A stretch of DNA of 64,000 nt. Source: Hymenobacter guriensis. GTDB lineage: Bacteria > Bacteroidota > Bacteroidia > Cytophagales > Hymenobacteraceae. Shown here piece after piece: positions 1 to 7,734 of the stretch; position 1 is the stretch's first letter, and the number at the start of each line of letters is the position of its first letter. The position numbers were made by a program, and so were the translations under genes. A model generated the notes under the pieces. That model searched no databases. It was not told where the DNA came from and was given only the letters and a program-made list of their open reading frames with translations. Where the stretch lies: the NCBI RefSeq assembly GCF_015773195.1, contig NZ_JADWYK010000003.1, positions 310,001 to 374,000 of the forward strand. Reading direction: 5' to 3'.

Positions 1-1
1 G

Positions 2-244
2 CTGTTGGTTGGCCTGTTGACTACCCTATTCAATAGCATATATGTATGGTTAATCTGGGTATTTGACTCTGCCACATGGAGCTTTTTAGAAGTGCCCAAC
101 AAAACCAAGCAGGGTGTCATTTATTTATTGCCAACCGCAATACTTATAATGCTGGCTGTGATACGTCGATGGCCATATCGGGCTTTAGTTCTAGCAGTAA
201 GCTGCCTTCTAGTGTGGATAGGGTATTTGACGATGGATGCTTAA
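2..244 (+). CDS. Small membrane protein, 5' end cut by the window edge
   Basis: The reading frame is open to the left edge, so the true start probably lies outside; the first possible in-window start is a TTG at 5. About 80 residues are visible. They hold two or three hydrophobic segments: one near the start, one around residues 40-52 and one near the C-terminus (residues 60-76). It is probably an inner-membrane protein. The coding DNA is clearly more AT-rich than the dipeptidase gene that follows, which may mean a different origin. I do not recognise the family. A short hairpin follows the stop codon. Confidence 0.5.
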   Translation: MLVGLLTTLFNSIYVWLIWVFDSATWSFLEVPNKTKQGVIYLLPTAILIMLAVIRRWPYRALVLAVSCLLVWIGYLTMDA

Positions 245-254
245 TTGGTAAGAC

Positions 255-278
255 CAAAGACCAGAAAAATGGTCTTTG
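255..278 (+). terminator. Hairpin after the first gene, possible terminator
   Basis: A perfect 9-bp stem (CAAAGACCA / TGGTCTTTG) with a six-base A-rich loop lies 11 bp after the stop at 244. There is no long T run behind it, so termination is only likely. Confidence 0.4.
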
Positions 279-328
279 AGTACTCTTAGCTCTATGGGCT
301 TCGTATTAAGCCCTACCATTTCCTTCCC

Positions 329-336
329 TACTTTTG
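329..336 (+). promoter_or_regulatory. Bacteroidetes -7 box of the dipeptidase gene
   Basis: TACTTTTG matches the TAnnTTTG -7 consensus and ends 23 bp before the chosen ATG at 360. It would give a short leader. It also argues against the longer reading frame that starts at 276, upstream of this box. Confidence 0.6.
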
Positions 337-359
337 CGCTCATCCCTAATTTCCCGCCT

Positions 360-1727
360 ATGTCCACCTACATTGAACAACACCAGGAGCGGTTTCTGAG
401 CGAGCTGCTGGAGTGGCTCCGTATCCCTTCTGTTTCGGCCGACCCCAAATTTCACCAGGATGTGCTGCGGGCCGCCGACTACCTGAAAATGCGTCTGGAA
501 GAAGCTGGCCTGGAGAACGTAGAGCTGTGCCCCACGGCCGGCAACCCCATCGTGTACGGCGAAAAGCTCATCGACCCCAGCCTGCCCACTGTCCTCGTCT
601 ACGGCCACTACGACGTGCAGCCTGCCGACCCCTACGAGCTTTGGGATTCGCCGCCCTTCGAGCCCGTTATCAAGAATGAGAAGATTTATGCCCGCGGCGC
701 CTGCGACGACAAAGGGCAGGTGTACATGCACGTGAAGGCCTTCGAGCTGATGCAGCGCAGCCAGGGCGGCGTGCCCTGCAACGTGAAGATCATGATTGAG
801 GGCGAGGAGGAAGTGGGCTCAAGCAACCTGGCCCTGTTCGTGCGCGCCAACAAGGAAAAGCTGAAGGCCGATGTCATCCTGATTTCCGATACCGGCATCC
901 TCAGCAACGACCAGCCCAGCATCGAAGTAGGCCTGCGGGGCCTCAGCTACCACGAGGTAGAAGTGACGGGCCCCAACCGCGACCTGCACTCCGGCCTTTA
1001 CGGCGGGGCCGTGCCCAATCCCATCAACATCCTCTGCAAGATGATTGCCTCCTTGCACGATGAAAACAACGACATCACCATCCCCGGCTTCTACGACAAC
1101 GTGGCCGTGCTCAGCGCCGAGGAGCGTGCCGAGCTGAACCGCGTGCCGCACTCCGACGAGGAGTTCAAGCGAAGCATCGGCCTGAAGGACATCTACGGCG
1201 AGCAAGGCTACACCACCGTGGAGCGCATCGGCATCCGGCCTACGCTGGACGTAAACGGCATCTGGGGCGGCTACACCGGCGAAGGTGCCAAAACGGTTAT
1301 TGCCTCCAAGGCTTACGCCAAGATTTCCATGCGCCTGGTGCCCAACCAGACCTCCGACGAAATCACCCAGCTGTTTCAGCAGCACTTTGAGCGTATTGCC
1401 CCGCCCAGCGTCACGGTGAAAGTAACGCCTCATCACGGCGGTGAGCCGGTGGTTACGCCCACCGATTCGGTGGCTTACCGGGCAGCAGCTAAGGCCCTTG
1501 AAACCACCTTCGGCAAAAAGCCCATTCCAACCCGGGGCGGGGGCTCTATTCCCATCGTGGCCATGTTCAAAACGGAGTTGGGCCTGGATTCCGTGCTGCT
1601 CGGCTTTGGGCTGGACTCCGACGCCATCCACTCGCCCAACGAGCATTACGGGGTATTCAACTTCCTGAAGGGTATTGAGACGATTCCGCACTTCTTCCAG
1701 AACTACGTAGCCGCCAGCCGGAGCTAA
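360..1727 (+). CDS. M20 family zinc dipeptidase
   Basis: A 455-residue metallopeptidase of the M20 (CNDP-like) family, expected to cleave dipeptides in the cytosol. The start at 360 is chosen because a good -7 promoter box lies just upstream of it and the family begins here. Visible metal ligands are YGHYDVQP (His about 83), the ARGACDDKGQ aspartates near 116, the double glutamate in EGEEEVGS, and a C-terminal SDAIHSPNE histidine. The middle part (about 195-340) is the dimerisation domain, with the HSGLYGG motif typical of the family. No signal peptide is seen. It faces the outer-membrane protein gene on the other strand, with a strong hairpin between them. Confidence 0.93.
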   Translation: MSTYIEQHQERFLSELLEWLRIPSVSADPKFHQDVLRAADYLKMRLEEAGLENVELCPTAGNPIVYGEKLIDPSLPTVLVYGHYDVQPADPYELWDSPPFEPVIKNEKIYARGACDDKGQVYMHVKAFELMQRSQGGVPCNVKIMIEGEEEVGSSNLALFVRANKEKLKADVILISDTGILSNDQPSIEVGLRGLSYHEVEVTGPNRDLHSGLYGGAVPNPINILCKMIASLHDENNDITIPGFYDNVAVLSAEERAELNRVPHSDEEFKRSIGLKDIYGEQGYTTVERIGIRPTLDVNGIWGGYTGEGAKTVIASKAYAKISMRLVPNQTSDEITQLFQQHFERIAPPSVTVKVTPHHGGEPVVTPTDSVAYRAAAKALETTFGKKPIPTRGGGSIPIVAMFKTELGLDSVLLGFGLDSDAIHSPNEHYGVFNFLKGIETIPHFFQNYVAASRS

Positions 1728-1744
1728 GCCACCGCTGCTGCGAA

Positions 1745-1788
1745 ACAGCAACGCCCCGCTTGCCGATTGGCAGGCGGGGCGTTGCTGT
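1745..1788. terminator. Bidirectional hairpin between convergent genes
   Basis: A stem of about 20 bp (ACAGCAACGCCCCGC... / ...GCGGGGCGTTGCTGT) with a GATT loop lies between the stops of the dipeptidase (+) and the barrel gene (-). It lacks a T run on either side but is very stable. Confidence 0.7.
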
Positions 1789-1805
1789 GTAATGGGCCAA
1801 GTAGC

Positions 1806-2474
1806 TTATTTACTGGGGATGAGGTAGCCGATAGAGGCCTGAAACACGGAGTTGCGGGCATTGCGTACGTCGGCGTCGCCCGTGTAGCCGTCCTTGGCGA
1901 AGTCAGTGAAGGAGCCGTTGTAGCGAATACCTACCAGGAAACCCGCCGTCGACTGGTAGCCCAGCCCGGCTGCATACCCGATTTCGCTGCGGTTTACGTC
2001 GCCCAAGTCTTCGGTGCCGGAGTACTTATTGTAACTAATGCCGCCGTTTGTGCTGCGTTCGGTCTCATCTTTTACCTTTAGCAGGTAGCTGTACTGCGGG
2101 CCGGCTTCGAAGAAGAATCCATCAGCATTGATTTTGACCAGTACGGGAACGTCAATATAGTTGTAGGTACGGCTACCCTGGTATTTTACTATGCCAAATA
2201 CCTCACTGTCATTGAACTTGAAGCCCTTCTGCGAGTATAGCACCTCGGGCTGAATCGAAAGAAAGCCGTCGTCGGTGAAGCTGATGTTGGCCATGATACC
2301 GCCGTGGGCGCCCCACTTGTTCTGGAAGCGGTTTTCGTTAACAAGGTCGCCGGAGAGGTTGGAGTAGTTGGCCCCGCCCTTGAAGCCGAGGCGGATACCC
2401 TGGGCGTGCGCGGAGGAAGAGGCAAAAGCGCCGGCTACTAAGGCAGCGGCCACAAGCAAAGAAGTCTTTTTCAT
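1806..2474 (-). CDS. PorT-like outer-membrane beta-barrel protein (1 of 3)
   Basis: A 222-residue protein with a clear Sec signal peptide ending in SAHAQ. It is followed by an 8-stranded barrel of the OMP_b-brl_2 (PorT) type. Typical signs are LGFKGGANYSNLSGD after the cleavage site, a FLSIQPEVLYSQKGF strand, FFFEAGPQYSYLL, and a terminal strand ending in aromatic/hydrophobic residues (ASIGYLIPSK). No enzymatic role is known for such proteins; they sit in the outer membrane. It belongs to a tandem group of three. Its leader resembles that of the next copy (2689-3444), including a GTGCAA inverted repeat just before the ATG, which suggests duplication including the control region. Confidence 0.88.
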   Translation of the reverse strand: MKKTSLLVAAALVAGAFASSSAHAQGIRLGFKGGANYSNLSGDLVNENRFQNKWGAHGGIMANISFTDDGFLSIQPEVLYSQKGFKFNDSEVFGIVKYQGSRTYNYIDVPVLVKINADGFFFEAGPQYSYLLKVKDETERSTNGGISYNKYSGTEDLGDVNRSEIGYAAGLGYQSTAGFLVGIRYNGSFTDFAKDGYTGDADVRNARNSVFQASIGYLIPSK

Positions 2475-2476
2475 GG

Positions 2477-2507
2477 GTGCAATGAAGTTAGGTTAGGGAA
2501 ATTGCAC
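2477..2507 (-). promoter_or_regulatory. GTGCAAT/ATTGCAC inverted repeat in the leader of barrel gene 1
   Basis: A perfect 7-bp inverted repeat (arms 2477-2483 and 2501-2507) lies directly upstream of the start codon at 2474. A matching element occurs before the next barrel gene. It could be a leader hairpin or an operator. Confidence 0.45.
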
Positions 2508-2625
2508 AGATGGGGAACTCAAAACGAAAAGCGTGCCAGCCTATTGCTGCGCGGAGCTACCCGTAAGGCAACATGCTTAGCTGATATTGCTATCGGCCAG
2601 CGTATCAAAGCCGTTGCTCAACAAA

Positions 2626-2658
2626 AAAAGTCCGGCCACCACTAGCAGCCGGACTTTT
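2626..2658 (-). terminator. Rho-independent terminator of barrel gene 2
   Basis: On the minus strand an AGTCCGGC / GCCGGACT stem is followed by a run of seven T. It lies about 30 bp after the stop of the gene at 2689-3444. Confidence 0.85.
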
Positions 2659-2688
2659 GAGGATAGTTTTGGGAACCTGCCACGCAGA

Positions 2689-3444
2689 TTAGTTGCCACC
2701 AATGAGGTAGCCTACCTGCAGCGTGAAAGCATTGTTGAAGACTTTCGGCTCGTTGTCGGAGTCTTTGCTGTCGATGAGGGAGTTGAAGCCGCGGGCGTAG
2801 CGCAGGCCCAGGCTCATGCCGCTTTCAGTCTGATAACCCAGGCCGGCTACGGCGCTAATGTCTACGTTCGACAGGTCGCCTTTGTACTTCTCTTTCCGGA
2901 TACCACCGAGGTAGTCTACGAACTCCGAGCGGTCTTCAGTCTTGTCCTTGTCGCCGTTGGTGTACTTAGTAGTTGTCTGCGTTTTGGTGCGCGAGCCGAA
3001 CAGGTAGCTTACCTGTGGGCCGGCCTCAAAGAAGAACCCATCGGCGTTGATGCGCGCCATGATGGGCAGGTCGAGATAGTGCAGCACGCGCTGCTGCTCT
3101 ATCTCGTACTTCGAGACGCCGCTCGGTAGCCCGTTTTTCTGATCTGAGGTGATTTCGTAGCCCTTGCGGTTGTACAGCAGCTCCGGAGCAATGGAGAAGA
3201 ACCCGTCACTTGTAACGGGCAGGTTGAAGGTCAGGCCGGCGTTGTAGCCCAGCTTGTAGGAGCCCAAGCTGGTATCGTAGCCGGAGCCAGTAAACTGCTT
3301 CACGTCGTCGCCCGACACATTGGAGTAGGTACCGCCCGCTTTCAGTCCCACCCGAAAACCGGTAGGGCCCTGAGCATAGGCCGAAGAAGCAGAAAGAGCC
3401 GCTGCCGACAGCAGCGAAAGAGCGAGAAGGGGAGTCTTTTTCAT
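2689..3444 (-). CDS. PorT-like outer-membrane beta-barrel protein (2 of 3)
   Basis: A 251-residue paralogue of the neighbouring barrel gene. It has an MKKTPLLAL signal peptide with cleavage after SAYAQ. The barrel has the same landmarks: FRVGLKAGGTYSNVSGDD, FFSIAPELLYNRKGYE, FFFEAGPQVSYLFG, and a C-terminal TLQVGYLIGGN strand. The loop after the central strands is rich in Lys/Thr/Asp and longer than in copy 1. Its own terminator separates it from copy 1, so the two are probably transcribed separately. No specific function is assigned. Confidence 0.88.
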   Translation of the reverse strand: MKKTPLLALSLLSAAALSASSAYAQGPTGFRVGLKAGGTYSNVSGDDVKQFTGSGYDTSLGSYKLGYNAGLTFNLPVTSDGFFSIAPELLYNRKGYEITSDQKNGLPSGVSKYEIEQQRVLHYLDLPIMARINADGFFFEAGPQVSYLFGSRTKTQTTTKYTNGDKDKTEDRSEFVDYLGGIRKEKYKGDLSNVDISAVAGLGYQTESGMSLGLRYARGFNSLIDSKDSDNEPKVFNNAFTLQVGYLIGGN

Positions 3445-3445
3445 G

Positions 3446-3476
3446 GTGCAACAAAGGGGTTAGTGAAACATTGCAC
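3446..3476 (-). promoter_or_regulatory. GTGCAA/TTGCAC inverted repeat in the leader of barrel gene 2
   Basis: Arms 3446-3451 and 3471-3476 lie immediately before the start codon at 3444. Spacing and sequence resemble the element before barrel gene 1. A CTAACCCCTTTG stretch inside the loop could serve as the -7 region. Confidence 0.45.
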
Positions 3477-3545
3477 AGGCCGCGCCACATGGTGCGGTTT
3501 TGGGGCCTTAAACGGCCCGTTTCAGAAAAATGCCGTACTCGCGCC

Positions 3546-3577
3546 AAAAAAAATGAGCAGACCGCAGGGTCTGCTCA
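3546..3577 (-). terminator. Rho-independent terminator of barrel gene 3
   Basis: A perfect 10-bp stem TGAGCAGACC / GGTCTGCTCA with a four-base loop is followed on the minus strand by a run of T. Confidence 0.85.
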
Positions 3578-3602
3578 CATAAAAAAGCCGGTAAACAACT
3601 GA

Positions 3603-4346
3603 CTACTTGCCCAGTTGAAGCAGGTAGCCGAACTGTACGATAATGGCGTCGTTGTTGGTGATGGGCTTACCCGGCAGAGCCTCCCGTTCCAGCACCGTCT
3701 TAAAGCCGCGGCTGTAGCGCAGCCCCGCCGTGAACCCGCTCCGGTGCTGAAACCCGATGCCGCCAATAGCCCCGAAATCGAAGCCCTGCACGTCGCTGGT
3801 GGTGGTGGCGGAAGTTTCGGAAGGAGCCTGGTCGCGGCCGTCGGCAAACGTGCTGGTGGTTTCGGTGGTGCTTTTGCTACCCATGAGGTACGACACCTGC
3901 GGCCCCAGCTCAAAGTACAGGCCCCCGTTGGTATTTACCCGGAAAGCCAGCGGCAGCTCCAGGTAGTTGAGCGTACGCTTGGTCAGCAATACCCGCTGCG
4001 TCTCCCCGGACTCCAGGCCCGTCGTGCCAATGAAGGTGTTGGTGATGCGGTAGCCCTTGCGGCTGAAGCTCAGTTCGGGTGCTACGGTAAACCGGCCGGT
4101 GCCGGAAAGCGGGATAGTGCTGGCCAGGCTTACAAAGAAATCAGGGCGGCGCCCATCCGTGCGGGTGCGGTAGTCGGCGCCACCCAGCTGGTCTACATCG
4201 TCGCCGGTAAGGCGGCTCAAAACCAGGCCGGTTTTCAGGCCGAGGCGGGGCTTGCCGGCGTTTTGGGCGGAAGCGGCTACGGGCAGCAGAAGCAAAGCCG
4301 CCGCGGCTACTCGCGCCACGGGGCGGAAAAAGTCAGAAATCAGCAT
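3603..4346 (-). CDS. PorT-like outer-membrane beta-barrel protein (3 of 3)
   Basis: A 247-residue outer-membrane barrel, the most diverged of the three tandem copies. The signal peptide ends in VAASAQ. Conserved landmarks are PRLGLKTGLVLSRLTGDDVD, FTVAPELSFSRKGY, LYFELGPQVSYLMG and a final IIVQFGYLLQLGK strand. It lacks the GTGCAA leader element of copies 1 and 2. It is divergent from the PagL-like gene; a shared control region of about 195 bp lies between them. Function unknown beyond being an outer-membrane protein. Confidence 0.85.
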   Translation of the reverse strand: MLISDFFRPVARVAAAALLLLPVAASAQNAGKPRLGLKTGLVLSRLTGDDVDQLGGADYRTRTDGRRPDFFVSLASTIPLSGTGRFTVAPELSFSRKGYRITNTFIGTTGLESGETQRVLLTKRTLNYLELPLAFRVNTNGGLYFELGPQVSYLMGSKSTTETTSTFADGRDQAPSETSATTTSDVQGFDFGAIGGIGFQHRSGFTAGLRYSRGFKTVLEREALPGKPITNNDAIIVQFGYLLQLGK

Positions 4347-4540
4347 AGACAGTACAAACAGACGCGGCTACGTTTTTTGGCCAGATGAGCCGCCGCGCCA
4401 TGCGGCCACAATGTTACGGCAAAGCGCGGAGTTGCGCGGCGCCGGCTTGCCGGAAGGAGCCATTCTGCGGAAAGGAAGTTGCACCCCTGGCGCTAACAGC
4501 GCATTTCTACCGTATTTTGGCCCCTATGATATCTGACGCC

Positions 4541-5647
4541 ATGCGCCACTATACGAGGATGTTGCTGGGGCTGTGCCTGGTGCTGCCGCGCCTGGCCGTC
4601 GCGCAGCAAGGCGAAACCGGACCGGCGCAGGCCGTGGTGGTAGGTGCATATGCGCAGGGCGCTTTCATCATTTCCCACACCCCGCGCGTGCGCCACCTGG
4701 TGCGGGCGCACCCCACGGGGGTGGAGCTGAACTTCCAGCGCCAGACCCAGGGCAAGCAGCCCTGGCACGCCTGGCACCGCTACCCGCGCGTGGGTTTGGC
4801 CCTGCTGTACTACGACTACCACAACGCCACGCTGGGCCGCAGCTACGGGGCCGGGGTATACCTGAGCAAGCCGCTGTGGCGCACGGCCCGGCAGGAGCTG
4901 AATTTCCGACTGGGCGGCGGCCTGGGCTGGTTCAGTCAGGCGTTCGACCAGGCCACCAACCACAAAAACACCTTCGTCAGCTCCCGCCTGAACGCGCTGA
5001 TTCTGGCACGCGTGGAGTACGACGTGGCCTTATCGGACCACCTGGGGCTGCTGGCCGGTCTGGGGCTGAACCACTATTCCAACGGGGCCACCACCAAGCC
5101 CAACCTGGGCATCAACATGCCCACGCTGGTGCTGGGGCTCAACATGCATAATCAGCGCCCTTTTCGCCCCCTCGACCAGCTGCCCGCACCCGAGCCTGCC
5201 GACGTGGGCCGTCTTTTCCTGAACCTGAGTTCGAGCCTGGGCTACAAGCAGCGCAACGAAACCGATACGCGCAAGTACCTGGTAAACTCCGTGACGGTAG
5301 CCGGCGGGCGGCGCATGAACCGCAAAAGCAACCTGCTCTTGGGCGTGGAGGGCTTCTACGACCGGTCGCTCCAAGCCGAGCTGCGCGACACGGCCGATAC
5401 CAGCCGCCCGCTGCCCGACGTGAAAAAGGCCGGCGTGTTTCTGGGCCATGAGCTGCTGTTCGGCCGGCTGGCTTTCGTCACGCACCTGGGTTTCTACGTG
5501 TACAATCCGTACAAATCCAACAAGTTCTACTACGAGCGAATCGGGCTGAAATACCACCTCACCGACCACCTGTTCGGCGTCCTCGACCTGAAAGTGCACC
5601 GTGGCGCCGCCGACGTGCTGGAGTTCAAGCTGGGCGCGAAGCTGTGA
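4541..5647 (+). CDS. PagL-like lipid A deacylase (acyloxyacyl hydrolase family)
   Basis: A 368-residue outer-membrane protein. The signal peptide (residues 1-21) ends in AVAQ. Residues about 30-200 look like the acyloxyacyl hydrolase/PagL barrel: the motif NHYSNGA (H178, S180) matches the His-x-Ser catalytic pair of PagL, which removes a fatty acid from lipid A. The C-terminal half (about 215-368) is a second beta-rich region ending in LEFKLGAKL, longer than the roughly 180-residue enterobacterial PagL. ATG 4526, five codons upstream in the same frame, is an alternative start; a TATTTTG box lies at 4513-4519. The neighbouring barrel genes suggest an outer-membrane locus, but a joint role is only inferred. 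Confidence 0.75.
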   Translation: MRHYTRMLLGLCLVLPRLAVAQQGETGPAQAVVVGAYAQGAFIISHTPRVRHLVRAHPTGVELNFQRQTQGKQPWHAWHRYPRVGLALLYYDYHNATLGRSYGAGVYLSKPLWRTARQELNFRLGGGLGWFSQAFDQATNHKNTFVSSRLNALILARVEYDVALSDHLGLLAGLGLNHYSNGATTKPNLGINMPTLVLGLNMHNQRPFRPLDQLPAPEPADVGRLFLNLSSSLGYKQRNETDTRKYLVNSVTVAGGRRMNRKSNLLLGVEGFYDRSLQAELRDTADTSRPLPDVKKAGVFLGHELLFGRLAFVTHLGFYVYNPYKSNKFYYERIGLKYHLTDHLFGVLDLKVHRGAADVLEFKLGAKL

Positions 5648-5830
5648 ATGGTTGGATGGGAGAATGGTTTTATGGCTCTTAGAAAGGGAAAGAAGGAGCA
5701 GAGCTCAGCGGCCGGAAACTGAAGCTGAGGTGCCCAAAATGACGCTTCGGCGCAAAAAGGTGGCTGGACCCGGGCTGAGCTGCTTGCTTTGACTATTCAA
5801 CCCTTCAGCCATTCGACCATCCCGCCACTT
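5645..5830. repeat. Intergenic gap bracketed by imperfect inverted GAATGG-rich text
   Basis: Just after the stop (5645-5673) the sequence reiterates GAATGG/GGATGG. Just before the next start (about 5791-5830) the complement recurs (CCATTCGACCATCC). The match is imperfect, about 11 of 14 in the best block. No gene is seen in this gap. Confidence 0.35.
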
Positions 5831-5835
5831 ACCCA

Positions 5836-6486
5836 ATGGAAACTTTCCTGCTCCTGAACCGCTGGCTGCACATTGCGGCGGGCTTTACCGGCTTTTTTGT
5901 GGCGCCCGTGGCCCTGATAGTGCGCAAGGGCGGGCCGGCGCACCGGCTCTGGGGCAAGGTGTTTTTCTGGGCCATGCTGGTAGCCGGTGGTACCGCTATA
6001 GTTTCAGCCAGCCTCAACGGTCTGACGTTTCTGCTGCTTACGGGCATCTTTAGCCTGTATCTGGCGCAGTTCGGCTACCGGTCGTTGCACCACAAGCGCA
6101 TGGGTGCGGGTCAGGGGCCGGCTTTGTACGATTGGGTGAGCGTGCTGGTGGGCTTGCTTATATTCCTGACCACGCTGGTCTATGGCCTGTTCAGCCGGCC
6201 TTTCAACCCGGTGCTCGTTGTATTTGGCGGTATTGGCCTGATGACGACAATGCGGCAGCTGCGCGGGTTTTGGCGGCCGGGTCCCTGGCCAGCCAGGCAG
6301 TGGCTGCGCAACCATATTTCGGGCTTCGTGGGCTCCTATATTGCCGCCGTATCTGCATTTTCGGTTACCAGCCTCAAGTTCATTGCGTTTCCGCTCAACT
6401 TCCTGTGGCCTACGCTGGTGCTGGTGCCCCTGCTGGTCTGGTTTCAGCGCCGCCACGTGCCGAAAGGTGAAGCCGTGAAATTGTGA
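5836..6486 (+). CDS. Multi-pass membrane protein, DUF2306-like
   Basis: A 216-residue integral membrane protein with about six hydrophobic segments: near 8-28, 40-60, 62-78, 98-118, 122-138 and 160-205. The motif GPAHRLWGKVFF between the first two helices resembles the HRxxG loop of DUF2306-type proteins, but the family call is tentative. No enzymatic motif is visible. The start at 5836 gives a natural first transmembrane segment. It is convergent with pyrD. Confidence 0.6.
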   Translation: METFLLLNRWLHIAAGFTGFFVAPVALIVRKGGPAHRLWGKVFFWAMLVAGGTAIVSASLNGLTFLLLTGIFSLYLAQFGYRSLHHKRMGAGQGPALYDWVSVLVGLLIFLTTLVYGLFSRPFNPVLVVFGGIGLMTTMRQLRGFWRPGPWPARQWLRNHISGFVGSYIAAVSAFSVTSLKFIAFPLNFLWPTLVLVPLLVWFQRRHVPKGEAVKL

Positions 6487-6595
6487 TGCCGTCCTGGGCT
6501 TATCCAAGCCTCTTTGCCACTTCGTACGAAATCATTTTACGAAGTACGGGAAGCGTATTCGCTAAGCCAGTTCAGCGCGTGACTTGGTTTAGCCG

Positions 6596-7630
6596 TTACT
6601 GTTCGGCCAGCGCCTGATTGATGCGCTTCACCAGGGCGGGGCCTTCGTAGATGAAGCCCGTGTACAGCTGCACCAGTGCGGCACCAGCGGCCAGCTTTTC
6701 CTGCGCATCCTGGGGCGAGTGAATGCCGCCTACTCCAATGATAGGCAGGTTGCCGGCACTATGCTGGCTGAGGTAGCGGATAACTTCGGTGGCGCGCTCC
6801 CGCAGGGGCTTGCCACTGAGGCCACCCGCGCCCAGGCTGCTAACCTCACCCGCGGGAGTGCGCAAATTGTCCCGGCTGATGGTGGTGTTGGTGGCTACCA
6901 GGCCGCTCAGGTTGGTTTCACGGGCGATGATCAGGATGTCGTCCAACTGCCCGTCGGTGAGGTCAGGCGCGATTTTGAGCAGCAGCGGCCGGGGCTGGGG
7001 CAGCGCCTGGTTGCGCTCCTGTACCTGCTGCAGCAGCTGGATCAGCGGCTCTCGCTCCTGCAGCTGCCGCAGCCCCGGCGTGTTCGGCGACGACACGTTC
7101 ACCACGAAATAATCGACCACTTCGTGCAGGGCCTCCACACAGGTCACGTAGTCCCGGGCCGCATCCTCGTTGGGCGTGTCCTTGTTCTTGCCGATGTTGC
7201 CGCCAATGATGAGCCCGTGGTTGTGGCGCTGGCGGAGGCGGGTGGCGGCGGCTTCGGCCCCGTGGTTGTTGAAGCCCATACGGTTGATCAGGGCCTCGTC
7301 CTGCGGCAGCCGGAACAGGCGCGGCGTGGGGTTGCCTGGCTGGGGGCGCGGCGTCACCGTCCCGATTTCCACGAAGCCAAAGCCCAGTGCGCCCAACTCG
7401 TCGGTCAGCTCTGCGTTCTTGTCGAAGCCCGCCGCCAAACCCACCGGGTTCCGAAACTTCAGCCCGAACACCTCCCGCTCCAGGCTTGGGTGCTGGAAGT
7501 CGTATGAAGCCCGCAACAGCGCCTGCGCGCCTGGCAGCCGATAAGCCCGCTGCAGATTTTGAAATACAAAATGGTGGGCCTTTTCCGCATCAAGGCGAAA
7601 CAGCAGCGGCTTCAGCAGGGCTTGGTACAT
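6596..7630 (-). CDS. pyrD: Dihydroorotate dehydrogenase (quinone), class 2
   Basis: A 344-residue enzyme that oxidises dihydroorotate to orotate in pyrimidine synthesis and passes electrons to quinone at the inner membrane. The N-terminal amphipathic region (1-40) is typical of class 2. Other signs are GLAAGFDKNAE (FMN site, about 65-75), the NVSSPNTPGL motif with the catalytic serine of class 2 (about 177), LKIAPDLTD, NTTISR, and the GVGGI and YTGFIYEGP phosphate-binding segments near the C-terminus. Length fits the family. The gap to yifB upstream is filled by an inverted repeat. Confidence 0.96.
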   Translation of the reverse strand: MYQALLKPLLFRLDAEKAHHFVFQNLQRAYRLPGAQALLRASYDFQHPSLEREVFGLKFRNPVGLAAGFDKNAELTDELGALGFGFVEIGTVTPRPQPGNPTPRLFRLPQDEALINRMGFNNHGAEAAATRLRQRHNHGLIIGGNIGKNKDTPNEDAARDYVTCVEALHEVVDYFVVNVSSPNTPGLRQLQEREPLIQLLQQVQERNQALPQPRPLLLKIAPDLTDGQLDDILIIARETNLSGLVATNTTISRDNLRTPAGEVSSLGAGGLSGKPLRERATEVIRYLSQHSAGNLPIIGVGGIHSPQDAQEKLAAGAALVQLYTGFIYEGPALVKRINQALAEQ

Positions 7631-7648
7631 AGCGCCGCAAAGCTACGC

Positions 7649-7733
7649 ACGGTGAATGAGTAAATGAGCGAGTGAGTTAAGTGGCAGAACAACTTGCACA
7701 TTTACCCAGCTCACTCATCCGTTCATTCACCGT
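7649..7733. repeat. Inverted repeat of ATGAG-rich arms between yifB and pyrD
   Basis: Left arm 7649-7676 (ACGGTGAATGAGTAAATGAG...) and right arm 7710-7733 (...CGTTCATTCACCGT) are complementary, with an outer 11-bp perfect block and an inner ATGAG/CTCAT block. The right arm ends 1 bp from the yifB stop codon. The left arm begins 18 bp before the pyrD start. Confidence 0.65.
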
Positions 7734-7734
7734 T

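Noticed and set aside
819..1751. Long minus-strand frame opposite the dipeptidase gene
   Set aside because: High-GC shadow frame; the plus-strand frame has clear M20 motifs, and the shadow has no family features.
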